Of a stretch of DNA of 64,000 bases, positions 8,205 to 17,970 are shown one piece after another. How positions within the stretch are numbered: position 1 is the stretch's first letter; each line of letters starts with the position of its first letter. Below the pieces are notes generated by a model that saw only the letters and a list, made by a program, of their open reading frames with translations, was not told where the DNA came from and made no database searches. Source of the DNA: Hyphococcus sp. (GTDB lineage: Bacteria > Pseudomonadota > Alphaproteobacteria > Caulobacterales > Parvularculaceae); assembly GCA_028281665.1 (NCBI GenBank), contig JANQJK010000003.1, forward strand, positions 1 to 64,000, read 5' to 3'. A program made the position numbers and the translations under genes.

Positions 8205-8408
8205 GTGAAATGGCGCCAGCGTCGCAAAAGCGCCAATGTGGAAGACCGCCGCGGCGCCGCGGCCGCCGGCGGGACGGGGCTGGTTCTCATGCTGGTGCGC
8301 TTCGTCATCGGTCGCTTCGGCGTTCGAGGCGTGCTGCTCCTCGTCCTCGCCGGGCTTCGAACCGGCGATGTCAGCGCCTGCGACACGTTCAACGCGACGC
8401 AGTTCTAG
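8205..8408 (+). pseudogene. N-terminal stub of a YpfJ-family neutral zinc metallopeptidase gene
   Basis: A GTG-started frame encodes 67 residues beginning MKWRQRRKSANVEDRRG. This is the diagnostic start of the YpfJ/PF04228 family (typically KWxGRRxSxNVEDRRG), followed by a hydrophobic segment (LVLMLVRFVIGRFGVRGVLL). Full-length members are near 280-300 aa and carry an HExxH zinc domain. That domain is missing here, because the frame stops inside the convergent trkH terminus (shared CTAG). It is therefore a truncated remnant. A retained short membrane peptide cannot be excluded. Confidence 0.72.
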
Positions 8409-9880
8409 CCGCGCCAGAACGCCGGCGTTAAAATCACGAGGATCGTGAAAAGTTCCAGCCGTCCGAGCAGCATGCCCGCGGCGAGAATGAGCTTTGCCGC
8501 ATCCGGCAGCGACGCGTAGTTGCCGGCGGGACCGATGATGTCGCCGAGGCCGGGGCCCACATTGGCGATGGCGGAGCCGGCGGCGGAAAGCGCCGTCAGC
8601 GTGTCGAGACCGAGGCCGGACAACAGGGCCGCAATCGTTGCAAAGGTTGCGAAATACACAAAAAAGAAGCTGAGGACCGAAACGAAAACGTCGTCGGTCA
8701 GGGGGCGTCCATTATACCGCGCGACGAAGACCCCGTTGGGATGGGCGAGGCGGCGGGAGTAAACGCGCAGCGCCGCAAGCGCCACCTGAAAGCGGAATAT
8801 CTTCATGCCGCAGGAGGTTGAGCCGGCGCAGCCGCCGATAAACATGATGCAGAAGAAAAACCCGACAGCGAACGGCCCCCAGGCGTTATAATCCGTCGTC
8901 GCGAAGCCGGTTCCGGTCAGCACCGAAACCACGTTGAAGACCGCCAGACGAAACGCTGTGAATATTCCCACGTCTTCGAAAATGGTCAGAACACGGAGCA
9001 TCATGATAATAGTGAGCCCGGCGACCACCGTGATGAAAAACCGGATCTGGCTGTCGGTGAACAGTCGCGGCCAGTCGCCCCGCAACACGCTGGCGAGAAA
9101 AATCCCGAATGGCAGGCTGCCGATAATCATGAACAGCGTGACGATCAGATCGAGCGGCGCGCGCCCCACGGTCAAAAACGCGCCGAGGGATGCGTCGCGC
9201 GTGGAAAAGCCCCCGGTCGCGACGGTTGTCATCGCATGGTTCAGCGCATCCCAGGCGGGCATGCCGAACGCCCACAGGGCGATGAAACACAGTATGGTGA
9301 AAAACACATAGATCTGCGTGAGCATCAGCGAATATTGCGTGGCGTTCGCGATGTATTTCTCGCTCGTGTCCCAAGCTTCGGTCTTGAAAATCTGCATGCC
9401 GCCGACCTTGAGGGCCGGCAACACGGCGAAGGCCATGATGATGATGCCGACGCCGCCGAACCATTGCAACATCGAACGCCACAAAAGCGCGCCGGGCGGC
9501 GCGTGATCGAGATCGGTGACGACCGTTGCGCCGGTGGTGGTCAGCCCCGACATGGCTTCGAAGAATGCGTCCACATAGCCGAGGTTCAGCCCGCCAAGGG
9601 CCAGCGGAATGGCGCCGAACACGACAAGGGACAGCCAGCTCGCGGCGGTGAGAAGAAATCCCTCGCGCACGCTGATGCGCTCGATCGGGCCCCAGGTGGC
9701 CGCCGCCGCGCCGCCGCCGGTAAACACGGCGATGATGGCGCCGATGGCGAAGGCCGACCAGTCGGCCCGGTGGGTTTCATCCGCAGACAGAAGGTCGACG
9801 CACATCGGAATGAGCATCGTCAGGCCGAGCGCGGCGACCAGCACGCCTGTGACGAGCAGAACCGGACGCAATGCGAGCAT
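8405..9880 (-). CDS. trkH: TrkH-family potassium uptake channel subunit
   Basis: A 491-aa inner-membrane protein with four repeated M1-P-M2 units. Each pore loop carries a selectivity-filter-like segment: SGLTTTGATV, VATGGFSTRD, TGTGFATTD and NVGPGLGD. The length matches TrkH proteins (480-500 aa). TrkH imports K+ with a cytosolic nucleotide-binding TrkA ring; no trkA lies in this window. The downstream end abuts the YpfJ stub convergently, sharing stop-codon bases. The assignment is secure; TrkH versus the close TrkG/KtrB subtypes rests on length and pore sequence. Confidence 0.94.
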   Translation of the reverse strand: MLALRPVLLVTGVLVAALGLTMLIPMCVDLLSADETHRADWSAFAIGAIIAVFTGGGAAAATWGPIERISVREGFLLTAASWLSLVVFGAIPLALGGLNLGYVDAFFEAMSGLTTTGATVVTDLDHAPPGALLWRSMLQWFGGVGIIIMAFAVLPALKVGGMQIFKTEAWDTSEKYIANATQYSLMLTQIYVFFTILCFIALWAFGMPAWDALNHAMTTVATGGFSTRDASLGAFLTVGRAPLDLIVTLFMIIGSLPFGIFLASVLRGDWPRLFTDSQIRFFITVVAGLTIIMMLRVLTIFEDVGIFTAFRLAVFNVVSVLTGTGFATTDYNAWGPFAVGFFFCIMFIGGCAGSTSCGMKIFRFQVALAALRVYSRRLAHPNGVFVARYNGRPLTDDVFVSVLSFFFVYFATFATIAALLSGLGLDTLTALSAAGSAIANVGPGLGDIIGPAGNYASLPDAAKLILAAGMLLGRLELFTILVILTPAFWRG

Positions 9881-9918
9881 AAATGTCAGCGCCTTTTTGA
9901 GGGCGTCGCGATCAGAAT

Positions 9919-10353
9919 CTAATGGATTTGTCGCAATTCATGCGGACTGTCGAGGGAGAAGGCCGGAATTTCGACCTCAAACGCCTCGCCGGTGACGGTC
10001 GACATGCCGTAACGGCCGACCATCAGCCCCGATGGCGTCGCGAGCGGCGCGCCGGACGTATATTCAAAACCCTCGCCGGGGCGCAGGACCGGCTGTTCGC
10101 CAACGACGCCGTCGCCGTCAACGATGTCGGTAAAACCCTGGGCGTCGGTGATGCGCCAGTGCCGCGTGCGGAGCTGCACGACGTCCTCGGATTCATTGTC
10201 GATGCGCACCGTGTAGGCCCAGACATAGCGGGGCTCTTCCGGATCCGACTGGTCTTCCAGATAATAGGGATCGACCTGCACGCGGATGCCCCGCGTGACG
10301 CGTTCATAACTCAAATTTTCCCCGGTATGGTGATCCATTGCGGCGCTTTCCAT
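9919..10353 (-). CDS. apaG: ApaG-family protein (DUF525)
   Basis: A 144-aa protein with the ApaG fibronectin-III-like beta sandwich. Motifs in order: TRGIRVQVDPYYLEDQSDP, VWAYTVRIDNES, VQLRTRHWRITDAQG, GDGVVGEQPVLRPGEGFEYT and GRYGMSTVTGEAFEVEIPAF. ApaG was genetically linked to Co2+/Mg2+ efflux and Ap4A metabolism in enterics; the biochemical role in Alphaproteobacteria is unsettled. ATG at 10353 is used; ATG at 10338 is also possible. It is divergent from the dCTP deaminase gene and downstream of no obvious partner. Confidence 0.93.
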   Translation of the reverse strand: MESAAMDHHTGENLSYERVTRGIRVQVDPYYLEDQSDPEEPRYVWAYTVRIDNESEDVVQLRTRHWRITDAQGFTDIVDGDGVVGEQPVLRPGEGFEYTSGAPLATPSGLMVGRYGMSTVTGEAFEVEIPAFSLDSPHELRQIH

Positions 10354-10575
10354 CAAGACTGCGCATTTTACAGGGGCTTGTCAGCGCTGACCAGACGGGC
10401 GGGAAAGATTCAACGGCGCCGGGAAAACCGCTCGTCGATTCCCGCATTCAATGCCGCTGCCCCTTGCGCAACAGGGGCGGCGGAGGCAAACCGGCGCGGG
10501 CGCAATGGTTAACGGGGCGCCCCCCGCCGGATGAACATGACCGACAAACATGATTGAGCGACATGGCTGCACCGC

Positions 10576-11646
10576 ATGACTGAAGACGCTGGCGTATACG
10601 CTGATCGACAGATCCGTGCGGCCATGGAAGCCGGCCATATTAGTGGCGGCGCCCCGGACCGCATCCAGCCGGCGAGCCTCGATCTTGCGCTTGGGCGGCG
10701 CGCATGGCGCCTGCGCGCGTCTTTTTTGCCCGGCCGCGGGCGCACGGTTGTCGACCGGCTCGTCGACGGTCTGGCCATGCAGGAGATCGATCTCGCTGAC
10801 GGCGCAGTGTTTGAGCGCGGCTGCGTTTATCTCGTCGAATTGCAGGAAAGCCTTGCATTGCCGCCGGCGGTCTGCGGCGGCGCCAACCCGAAAAGCTCCA
10901 CGGGCCGCATCGATGTCTTCGTGCGGCTCGTCGTCGATCACGGCGCGGCGTTTGACGAGGCGCCCGCGGGGTATCAGGGGCCGCTTTATGCGGAAATCAG
11001 TCCCCGGAGCTTTTCGATCATCGCGCGGGAAGGCTCAAGCCTCAACCAGCTGCGCCTGAAGAAAGGGGCGGTGCGCCTTGACGATGGGGCGCTGGCCGCG
11101 CTGCAAAAGGCGACGCCGCTGGTCGGCGGCGGCGCCGATATTGACGGCGGCCTCGGCCTGTCGGTCGCTTTCGGATCGGACGAGATTGTCGGCTGGCGCG
11201 CGCGGCGCCATTCGGCGCTGATCGACGTTGACCGGAAGGGCGCGCTCGATCCGGTGGATTATTTCGAGCCGCTTTCAAAGCAGAAATCCGGATTTCTTAT
11301 TCTGGACCCGGACGAATTTTACATCCTCGTCTCGAAAGAACGGCTTGTCATCCCGCCTGACTACGCCGCGGAGATGACGCCGATCAGCCCGGGGCTTGGG
11401 GAATTTCGCGTCCATTATGCGGGGTTTTTCGATCCCGGCTTTGGATGGTCGGAGGCGGGCGCCGCAGGGAGCCGCGCGGTGCTGGAGGTGCGCTCGCGCG
11501 AAACGCCCTTTGTGCTGGAAGACGGCCAGCTCGTCGCCCGTCTCGTCTATGAAAAAATGGCGACGCGGCCGGAAAAACTATACGGCGAAGGCATCGGCTC
11601 GAACTATCAGGGCCAGGATTTAAAGCTGTCGAAACATTTTTTGTAG
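10576..11646 (+). CDS. dcd: 2'-deoxycytidine 5'-triphosphate deaminase, two-domain alphaproteobacterial type
   Basis: Converts dCTP to dUTP for thymidylate synthesis. The 356-aa chain has two fused dUTPase-fold halves, as in the alphaproteobacterial PF06559 type. The N-terminal half contains RIQPASLDLALG (28-40), the active-site loop NPKSSTGRID (104-113), a glutamate-containing GPLYAEISPRSFSI segment and SSLNQLRL. The second half repeats the theme (FLILDPDEFYILVSKERLVIPPDY, split in text here, and FDPGFGW). It is longer than the roughly 190-aa enteric Dcd. It begins with ATG at 10576 after about 220 nt of non-coding DNA. Confidence 0.92.
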   Translation: MTEDAGVYADRQIRAAMEAGHISGGAPDRIQPASLDLALGRRAWRLRASFLPGRGRTVVDRLVDGLAMQEIDLADGAVFERGCVYLVELQESLALPPAVCGGANPKSSTGRIDVFVRLVVDHGAAFDEAPAGYQGPLYAEISPRSFSIIAREGSSLNQLRLKKGAVRLDDGALAALQKATPLVGGGADIDGGLGLSVAFGSDEIVGWRARRHSALIDVDRKGALDPVDYFEPLSKQKSGFLILDPDEFYILVSKERLVIPPDYAAEMTPISPGLGEFRVHYAGFFDPGFGWSEAGAAGSRAVLEVRSRETPFVLEDGQLVARLVYEKMATRPEKLYGEGIGSNYQGQDLKLSKHFL

Positions 11647-11669
11647 ACCGATGTGCCGCGCCAGGCGCT

Positions 11670-13520
11670 TTAGTCAATCTGAAAGCGTCGACGCAGGGCG
11701 ATCAGAAACAGAGCAATTAGCGCCAGCGAAACGACTTTTGCGCCTACGATCATAGCATATAGCGTGCCCATCCAATTGCCTGTTATTTCTTCAAATGCAG
11801 CCGGCAGCTCAAGCGACGTGATTGGCGGCGGCATTTCAGGGAGCACTTGCGATCCCGACCAAATTGCAGCGTCAACAATATCATCAGCGCCAGCGAGCAT
11901 CGCCGCCGCGGCGCCGGCGCCTAATAGACCGCAAATAACGCTGAATGTTCCAAACCAGAAGACCGGTCGAAACAGAGAAGTCCCGTACTGCGAAGTCACC
12001 TCATACACTTTCATCAGAGCGCGCTCAGGCAACGGAATGTCCTGACGCAGTCCGCGCGCTTCAAATTGTCGTGCATAAAACTGCAATTCATAGTCGGTCT
12101 GCTTGTTGTCTTCCGCCAGCTTGCGCATATGACGGAAGCCGTTTTCTACATTGCTGACATATCTCGTTTTTATCGCATCCCAGTCCGGGGTAACGTGTCG
12201 ATCGTCTTCGAAGACGGCGTTAAATACTTCCTCCCGCGCAGCTCTACTCTCCTCTCCCATCTTCGAGTATAGATTTGGATCAATCTTGTAGCTGACGTTA
12301 GAAAATACCGAGCGTGGATGAAGTCTGGCGCCATATGGTGTGAATGGTCCCGCCACAGTCGTATCTTCCAGGTGGAACGACGCGTGATTCATATTTGCAT
12401 CGATATATATGGTTCCGTACAATTTTGCGCCGTTTGCCGATAACTCTGGCGCGCATTCACGGTTTTCGGAGTGGCTTCTGTATGTAAAGTTGCCGATTTC
12501 TCCGTTGGAAATGTAACATCGAAATTCGCGCCCGCGAAGTTCGTAGAAATAAATGCCATTGCGAACATTAGTGCTATCAATTCGCAGCCAGTCCGGTGCG
12601 AAGTTGTTGCTGTTGATCTCAATGATTTCGGAATCGTTTATTGAGACGAATTGGCGCGTGCGGTGTGTCGGGACAGATTTGTGGTAGGCGCAGTTCAGCC
12701 ACCACAACAGCCCCACGTTCAGGTTTGAGTAGCGTTGCCTGTCTGCGAACATGCAGTGAATAAAACGCAGCATGTCGAGATCGGCGCTATCGATTCTGAG
12801 TTCGCCAAAAAAAATGCAATTGTTAAATATTAGAGTGCGCGGTTCGCCGTCCTTCCGCTCCTTGCTAACGCCGGCGATCGAAAGGTGAGCCGGCGCAATT
12901 AGTCCGTTCAATCGGATCTGGTTGCCGCAGTTTTCAATAACGGCTTTCAGGCCTTCTGCGAAAATTTCTCCTGCTTTCTCCGCATTGAAGTATTCGAGTG
13001 CTTCGGCGTTGCTGTCTTGCGACCAGCGTTCCTTTAATTGCTGAATGCTTCGTGTGCTGATTCCCAGCTCACGCTGGATAAGCCGTAATGTTCCCTCGGA
13101 TAGGGCGAGCAGCAATTTAGGGCTAGGCTCGCCGGTTCGGCTGGCCAGCGGCATATGGTAGGGTGTCCACTCTTCTCCGTCGAAGGAAAAAACCGGCGCC
13201 CTTGCGTTTTCCCAGAAGTCGAACTGACCGCGTTCTTTTAATGCGCGTACCGAATAGTCGGCGGCCCACCAGGACGCCAAATCCGGCCCTGAAAAAATGG
13301 ACGAAAACGAGTCTGTTTGACCGTCTGTGTCGGAGGGCGCCGTTACGTTTTCGGAAACGACGCTGTGAGTCTCCAGCGATGGGTGGCTCGGCGACGCGTT
13401 CGAGCGTGCTGCTTCTCCGGCCATGATGGCGAGGGTTCTGCCGCCTTCTCTGCGTCTATGCACCCGATTGCCAAAGAACTTCATGAAAGACGCCCCCACC
13501 CGGACACTCAATTTCCCCAT
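11670..13520 (-). CDS. large membrane protein with beta-helix-like (pentapeptide-repeat-type) region and channel-like C-terminus
   Basis: A 616-aa product, less GC-rich than its neighbours. Residues 1-95 are poorly ordered. From about 200 to 430 runs a series of short irregular repeats with alternating hydrophobic positions (such as LIFNNCIFFGELRIDSADL and GAKLYGTIYIDANMNHASF), as expected of a right-handed beta-helix. A helical segment, FRHMRKLAEDNKQTDYELQF, follows, and then two membrane helices (about 540-565 and 585-612) ending LFLIALRRRF. This C-terminal plan matches pentapeptide-repeat proteins with ion-channel-like tails. The start could also be the ATG at 13484. Function is unknown, and transfer is plausible. 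Confidence 0.6.
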   Translation of the reverse strand: MGKLSVRVGASFMKFFGNRVHRRREGGRTLAIMAGEAARSNASPSHPSLETHSVVSENVTAPSDTDGQTDSFSSIFSGPDLASWWAADYSVRALKERGQFDFWENARAPVFSFDGEEWTPYHMPLASRTGEPSPKLLLALSEGTLRLIQRELGISTRSIQQLKERWSQDSNAEALEYFNAEKAGEIFAEGLKAVIENCGNQIRLNGLIAPAHLSIAGVSKERKDGEPRTLIFNNCIFFGELRIDSADLDMLRFIHCMFADRQRYSNLNVGLLWWLNCAYHKSVPTHRTRQFVSINDSEIIEINSNNFAPDWLRIDSTNVRNGIYFYELRGREFRCYISNGEIGNFTYRSHSENRECAPELSANGAKLYGTIYIDANMNHASFHLEDTTVAGPFTPYGARLHPRSVFSNVSYKIDPNLYSKMGEESRAAREEVFNAVFEDDRHVTPDWDAIKTRYVSNVENGFRHMRKLAEDNKQTDYELQFYARQFEARGLRQDIPLPERALMKVYEVTSQYGTSLFRPVFWFGTFSVICGLLGAGAAAAMLAGADDIVDAAIWSGSQVLPEMPPPITSLELPAAFEEITGNWMGTLYAMIVGAKVVSLALIALFLIALRRRFQID

Positions 13521-13595
13521 TTCGTTTTATCCAATAGACAAGGCCGCCTATCAAGAGGATTGCCCGGCTGTTCAGTCGGGCTCACACACAAATAT

Positions 13596-13624
13596 AAAAA
13601 AAGGGCGGCTCGTATGAGCCGCCC
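13596..13624 (-). terminator. rho-independent terminator of groES-groEL
   Basis: Read on the minus strand, GGGCGGCTC-ATAC-GAGCCGCCC forms a perfect 9-bp stem with a 4-nt loop, followed by a run of seven T. It lies about 35 nt past the groEL stop. Confidence 0.9.
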
Positions 13625-13658
13625 TTCGGTATTTATCGGGGGGGGGGAGTGGCCGGGC

Positions 13659-15350
<1,692 letters not shown>

Positions 15351-15638
15351 TTAGTCGATGATCCCGAGGATGTCGGATTCTTTCATGATGAGGAGTTCCT
15401 CATTGTCGACTTTGACTTCCGAGCCCGACCATTTGCCGAACAGGATTTTGTCGCCGGCTTTGACGTCGAGGGGGATGAGGTCTCCGTCGTCGTCCCGCGC
15501 GCCGGCGCCAACGGCGACGACTTCGCCCTGCTGGGGTTTTTCTTTTGCGGTGTCGGGGATGATGATCCCGCCTGCGGTCTTCTCATCTTCCTCGATGCGA
15601 CGGACCAGCACGCGGTCGTGAAGCGGCCGAAATGCCAT
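15351..15638 (-). CDS. groES: co-chaperonin GroES (10 kDa)
   Basis: The 95-aa lid of the GroEL cavity. The N-terminus [19 protein letters not shown], the mobile-loop region [20 protein letters not shown] and the C-terminal [20 protein letters not shown] are all canonical. It is the first gene of the groES-groEL operon. A TTGAC/TAAAT promoter and a CIRCE operator lie 77-136 nt upstream of its start codon. Confidence 0.99.
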   Translation of the reverse strand: MAFRPLHDRVLVRRIEEDEKTAGGIIIPDTAKEKPQQGEVVAVGAGARDDDGDLIPLDVKAGDKILFGKWSGSEVKVDNEELLIMKESDILGIID

Positions 15639-15714
15639 TGTTTGCGTCTCCTTGACTGAAAACGTCAGCTAAAACAATTGGTTATGTAAAATGCGGTGGG
15701 CCGTAGCCCGCGCA

Positions 15715-15741
15715 CTAGCACTCACACAACGCGAGTGCCAG
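15715..15741 (-). promoter_or_regulatory. CIRCE element (HrcA operator)
   Basis: CTAGCACTC, a 9-nt spacer and GAGTGCCAG. This differs only at the outermost positions from the consensus TTAGCACTC-N9-GAGTGCTAA. It sits just downstream of the predicted groES promoter, where bound HrcA blocks transcription. No hrcA gene is in the window. Confidence 0.95.
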
Positions 15742-15745
15742 CGGG

Positions 15746-15774
15746 CATTTAGGAGGCTGGGCCGGGATCGTCAA
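15746..15774 (-). promoter_or_regulatory. predicted groESL promoter
   Basis: On the minus strand, TTGACG (plus positions 15769-15774) and TAAATG (15746-15751) are separated by 17 nt. They end directly before the CIRCE operator, the usual layout for an HrcA-controlled housekeeping promoter. Confidence 0.65.
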
Positions 15775-16048
15775 GCGGCGGGGTTTAAAGAATCTCAGGA
15801 TTCTTGCGGGCCCGGCGGCTGAGCAACGGTCGGCGCCGGGTGCTCATCGACAATTGAAGATAACGTAACTGTCATGCGCCGCCCCAAACCGGCCACGGAA
15901 TTTGTGCAACTTCCGCCGTAATTACGCGTTTTTAATCCGTGGCGAAGCGCGATAAGGCCATATTGCCTGTCGTTGTTTACGTCTTGGCGAGCCGGCCGCC
16001 TTAACGCCGGCGATGAAGTTTCTAGTCGCATGCCAGAGGAGCGAGAAA

Positions 16049-16711
16049 ATGCGGACAGCAATTATTTTGGGGGCCATTGCGGCATTCGCAGTCGGCTGTA
16101 CGACCAACCCTTACACCGGTGAGCAACGCGCAAGCCGCGCGGTGACATCCGGCGCTGCGGGCGCGGCTGCGGGCGCGGCGGCCGGCGCCATCGGCGGGGC
16201 CATTGCAGGCCGTCCGGGCCGGGGCGCGGCCATCGGCGCGGCGGCGGGCGCGGTGATCGGCGGCGGCATTGGCATTTATCAGGACCAGCAGCAGGCGAAA
16301 CTGCGCGAACGGCTGTTGAACGCTGGCGTTCAGGTCGAGCGCGACGGCGACAATATCTATCTCATCATGCCGTCGGACGTGACGTTTGCGGTCAACCAGT
16401 CGGATATCAAGCCCGGCTTCTACCAGACCCTGAACGCGGTTGCGGAAGTATTCGATGAGTTCGACAAGACAACAATCACGGTTGCCGGCCACGCGGATTC
16501 AACGGGCCCTGAGCAGTACAACATGCAGCTGTCGCAACAGCGCGCGCTGTCGGTTTCGAACTATCTCGCGGCGCAGGGTGTCGCGCCGGGTCGCCTGTCG
16601 TCCATCGGGTTCGGCGAAAGCCGTCCGATTGCGGACAATGCAACGGACGCAGGCCGGGCGGCGAACCGCCGGGTTGAAATCACCATCGATCCGGTAGAGG
16701 CGCAGTTCTAG
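16049..16711 (+). CDS. OmpA-family lipoprotein with glycine-zipper segment
   Basis: A 220-aa outer-membrane lipoprotein. The start at 16049 gives a signal peptide ending in the lipobox AVGC. Then comes a glycine/alanine-zipper stretch (about residues 35-75: GAAAGAAAGAIGGAIAG and similar) and the C-terminal OmpA peptidoglycan-binding domain. That domain carries DVTFAVNQSDIKP, VAGHADSTGPEQYN, LSQQRALSVSNYL and ANRRVEI. The Asp and Arg that hold diaminopimelate in this fold are present. It resembles YiaD-type lipoproteins that tether the outer membrane to the wall. A strong terminator follows. Confidence 0.92.
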   Translation: MRTAIILGAIAAFAVGCTTNPYTGEQRASRAVTSGAAGAAAGAAAGAIGGAIAGRPGRGAAIGAAAGAVIGGGIGIYQDQQQAKLRERLLNAGVQVERDGDNIYLIMPSDVTFAVNQSDIKPGFYQTLNAVAEVFDEFDKTTITVAGHADSTGPEQYNMQLSQQRALSVSNYLAAQGVAPGRLSSIGFGESRPIADNATDAGRAANRRVEITIDPVEAQF

Positions 16712-16741
16712 CGAACGCGAAACAAGCGAACTTGTTTAAAG

Positions 16742-16772
16742 GCCGCCGGACGCATCGTCCGGCGGCTTTTTT
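16742..16772 (+). terminator. rho-independent terminator after the OmpA-like lipoprotein gene
   Basis: GCCGCCGGAC, loop GCATC, GTCCGGCGGC, then six T: a perfect 10-bp GC-rich stem 30 nt after the stop codon. Confidence 0.93.
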
Positions 16773-16783
16773 CGTTTTCTTTT

Positions 16784-17785
16784 TCAGGTGGCTGCGACTT
16801 CGTCGCGCCAAAGCGGCGTTGACGGCCCGCGCTCCGCCATGTCTTTCGCGACCGGGTTGCGCCCCAGAAAAATGCCGTCATTGGTGCGCGCCTGCGCTTT
16901 GTAGTCAGGGTCGTTCATCAAGGTCTCATGGAGCGCGTTGAGGCGATAGAAGGGAACGCCCGCATATAAATGGTGCACAAGATGCATCCCCACATTGTGC
17001 GGCGTCCACAGGGCGTGTTCGAAGGCGTGGCGATATTTGACGTTTCGGACGCCTTCGAAAAAGCTTGTGTGCTCAAGGGCAAAGTGTTCGGCGATTGACC
17101 GGATGCGCGCCATGAAGGTCAGGACCAGAAGCGCCGGCGCCATCCAGAACAGCAGGAATTCGACCCAGAGGCCGAAATAAGTGAGCGCGACGACGAGCAG
17201 GACGTAGCTGGCGAGCCTGACCTGGGTCACGCGTTTTGCAACGCCGCCCGTTTTCGCCTTCGGGGCGGCGCCGTTATCCTTGATCTCGAAATAGGCTTTG
17301 ACCTGATAGACGACCGATCGCAGCCAGAAGCGCGGCCAGTAAAGGATCGAACTGTCCTTGCGCGGAAAATCCCACCACAGCCGCTCGTCAGGCGCCTTCA
17401 GCTTGCGCACCCAGTCCGGGTCCTCGACTTCGTTCATGTATTTGTGGTGCGCGAGGTGATTCCGCCGGTAGGACTGCATGGAATAAAAGACCGGGCCGCC
17501 GCAAAAAACTTCGCCGGCCAGTTCGTTCGCCCAGGTCTGCCTGTAAGCGAGGCTGTGGGTCGCATCGTGCATTAAGACGAGCAGCGCGTGCTGGCGCGAG
17601 GCGATGACGAGCCACAGGACCGGCCAGCTTAGCCAGAGCCATGGCGAGCCGGCGAGGGTCCATGCGCCGGCGGCGAGCGCCGCCGCGAGCACCACGTAAT
17701 CGCGGATCAGCGCCAGCGTAAATCGCCAGGGCTGCAACGCCTGAAACTCATGGAGATTTTCCGGCGCCTTGATCGGGTTGTTCAT
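16784..17785 (-). CDS. fatty acid desaturase family protein
   Basis: A 333-aa integral membrane di-iron enzyme that inserts a double bond into acyl chains (or hydroxylates a related lipid). All three histidine boxes are present: HDATH (73-77), HLAHH (110-114) and HLVHH (268-272). Four hydrophobic spans are arranged around them, with a fourth conserved region in RSIAEHFALEHT. The C-terminus VPFYRLNALHETLMNDPDY is common in members annotated as desaturases or carotenoid-modifying hydroxylases. Substrate cannot be told from sequence. It is convergent with the OmpA-like gene and transcribed alone. Confidence 0.9.
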   Translation of the reverse strand: MNNPIKAPENLHEFQALQPWRFTLALIRDYVVLAAALAAGAWTLAGSPWLWLSWPVLWLVIASRQHALLVLMHDATHSLAYRQTWANELAGEVFCGGPVFYSMQSYRRNHLAHHKYMNEVEDPDWVRKLKAPDERLWWDFPRKDSSILYWPRFWLRSVVYQVKAYFEIKDNGAAPKAKTGGVAKRVTQVRLASYVLLVVALTYFGLWVEFLLFWMAPALLVLTFMARIRSIAEHFALEHTSFFEGVRNVKYRHAFEHALWTPHNVGMHLVHHLYAGVPFYRLNALHETLMNDPDYKAQARTNDGIFLGRNPVAKDMAERGPSTPLWRDEVAAT

Positions 17786-17970
17786 CAGAATGCCAATTAA
17801 CTTGTTTCTATACGAAATATTAATTGTCCGAAACCGCCCTGTCTACCGCGCATGGGCGCTGGCCGCGCCGTTTTTAACAGGATTGAAAGAGAGATTTACT
17901 ACAACCGAAGCTGACAAACGCAGGGCGACGGCGCGGGGCCGGGAAGATCGCCAGAAACGGAGCGTTTTCC

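Noticed and set aside
13638..13647. G-tract as a phase-variation switch
   Set aside because: It is after the groEL stop and not in a promoter or coding frame, so length change would not switch a gene.
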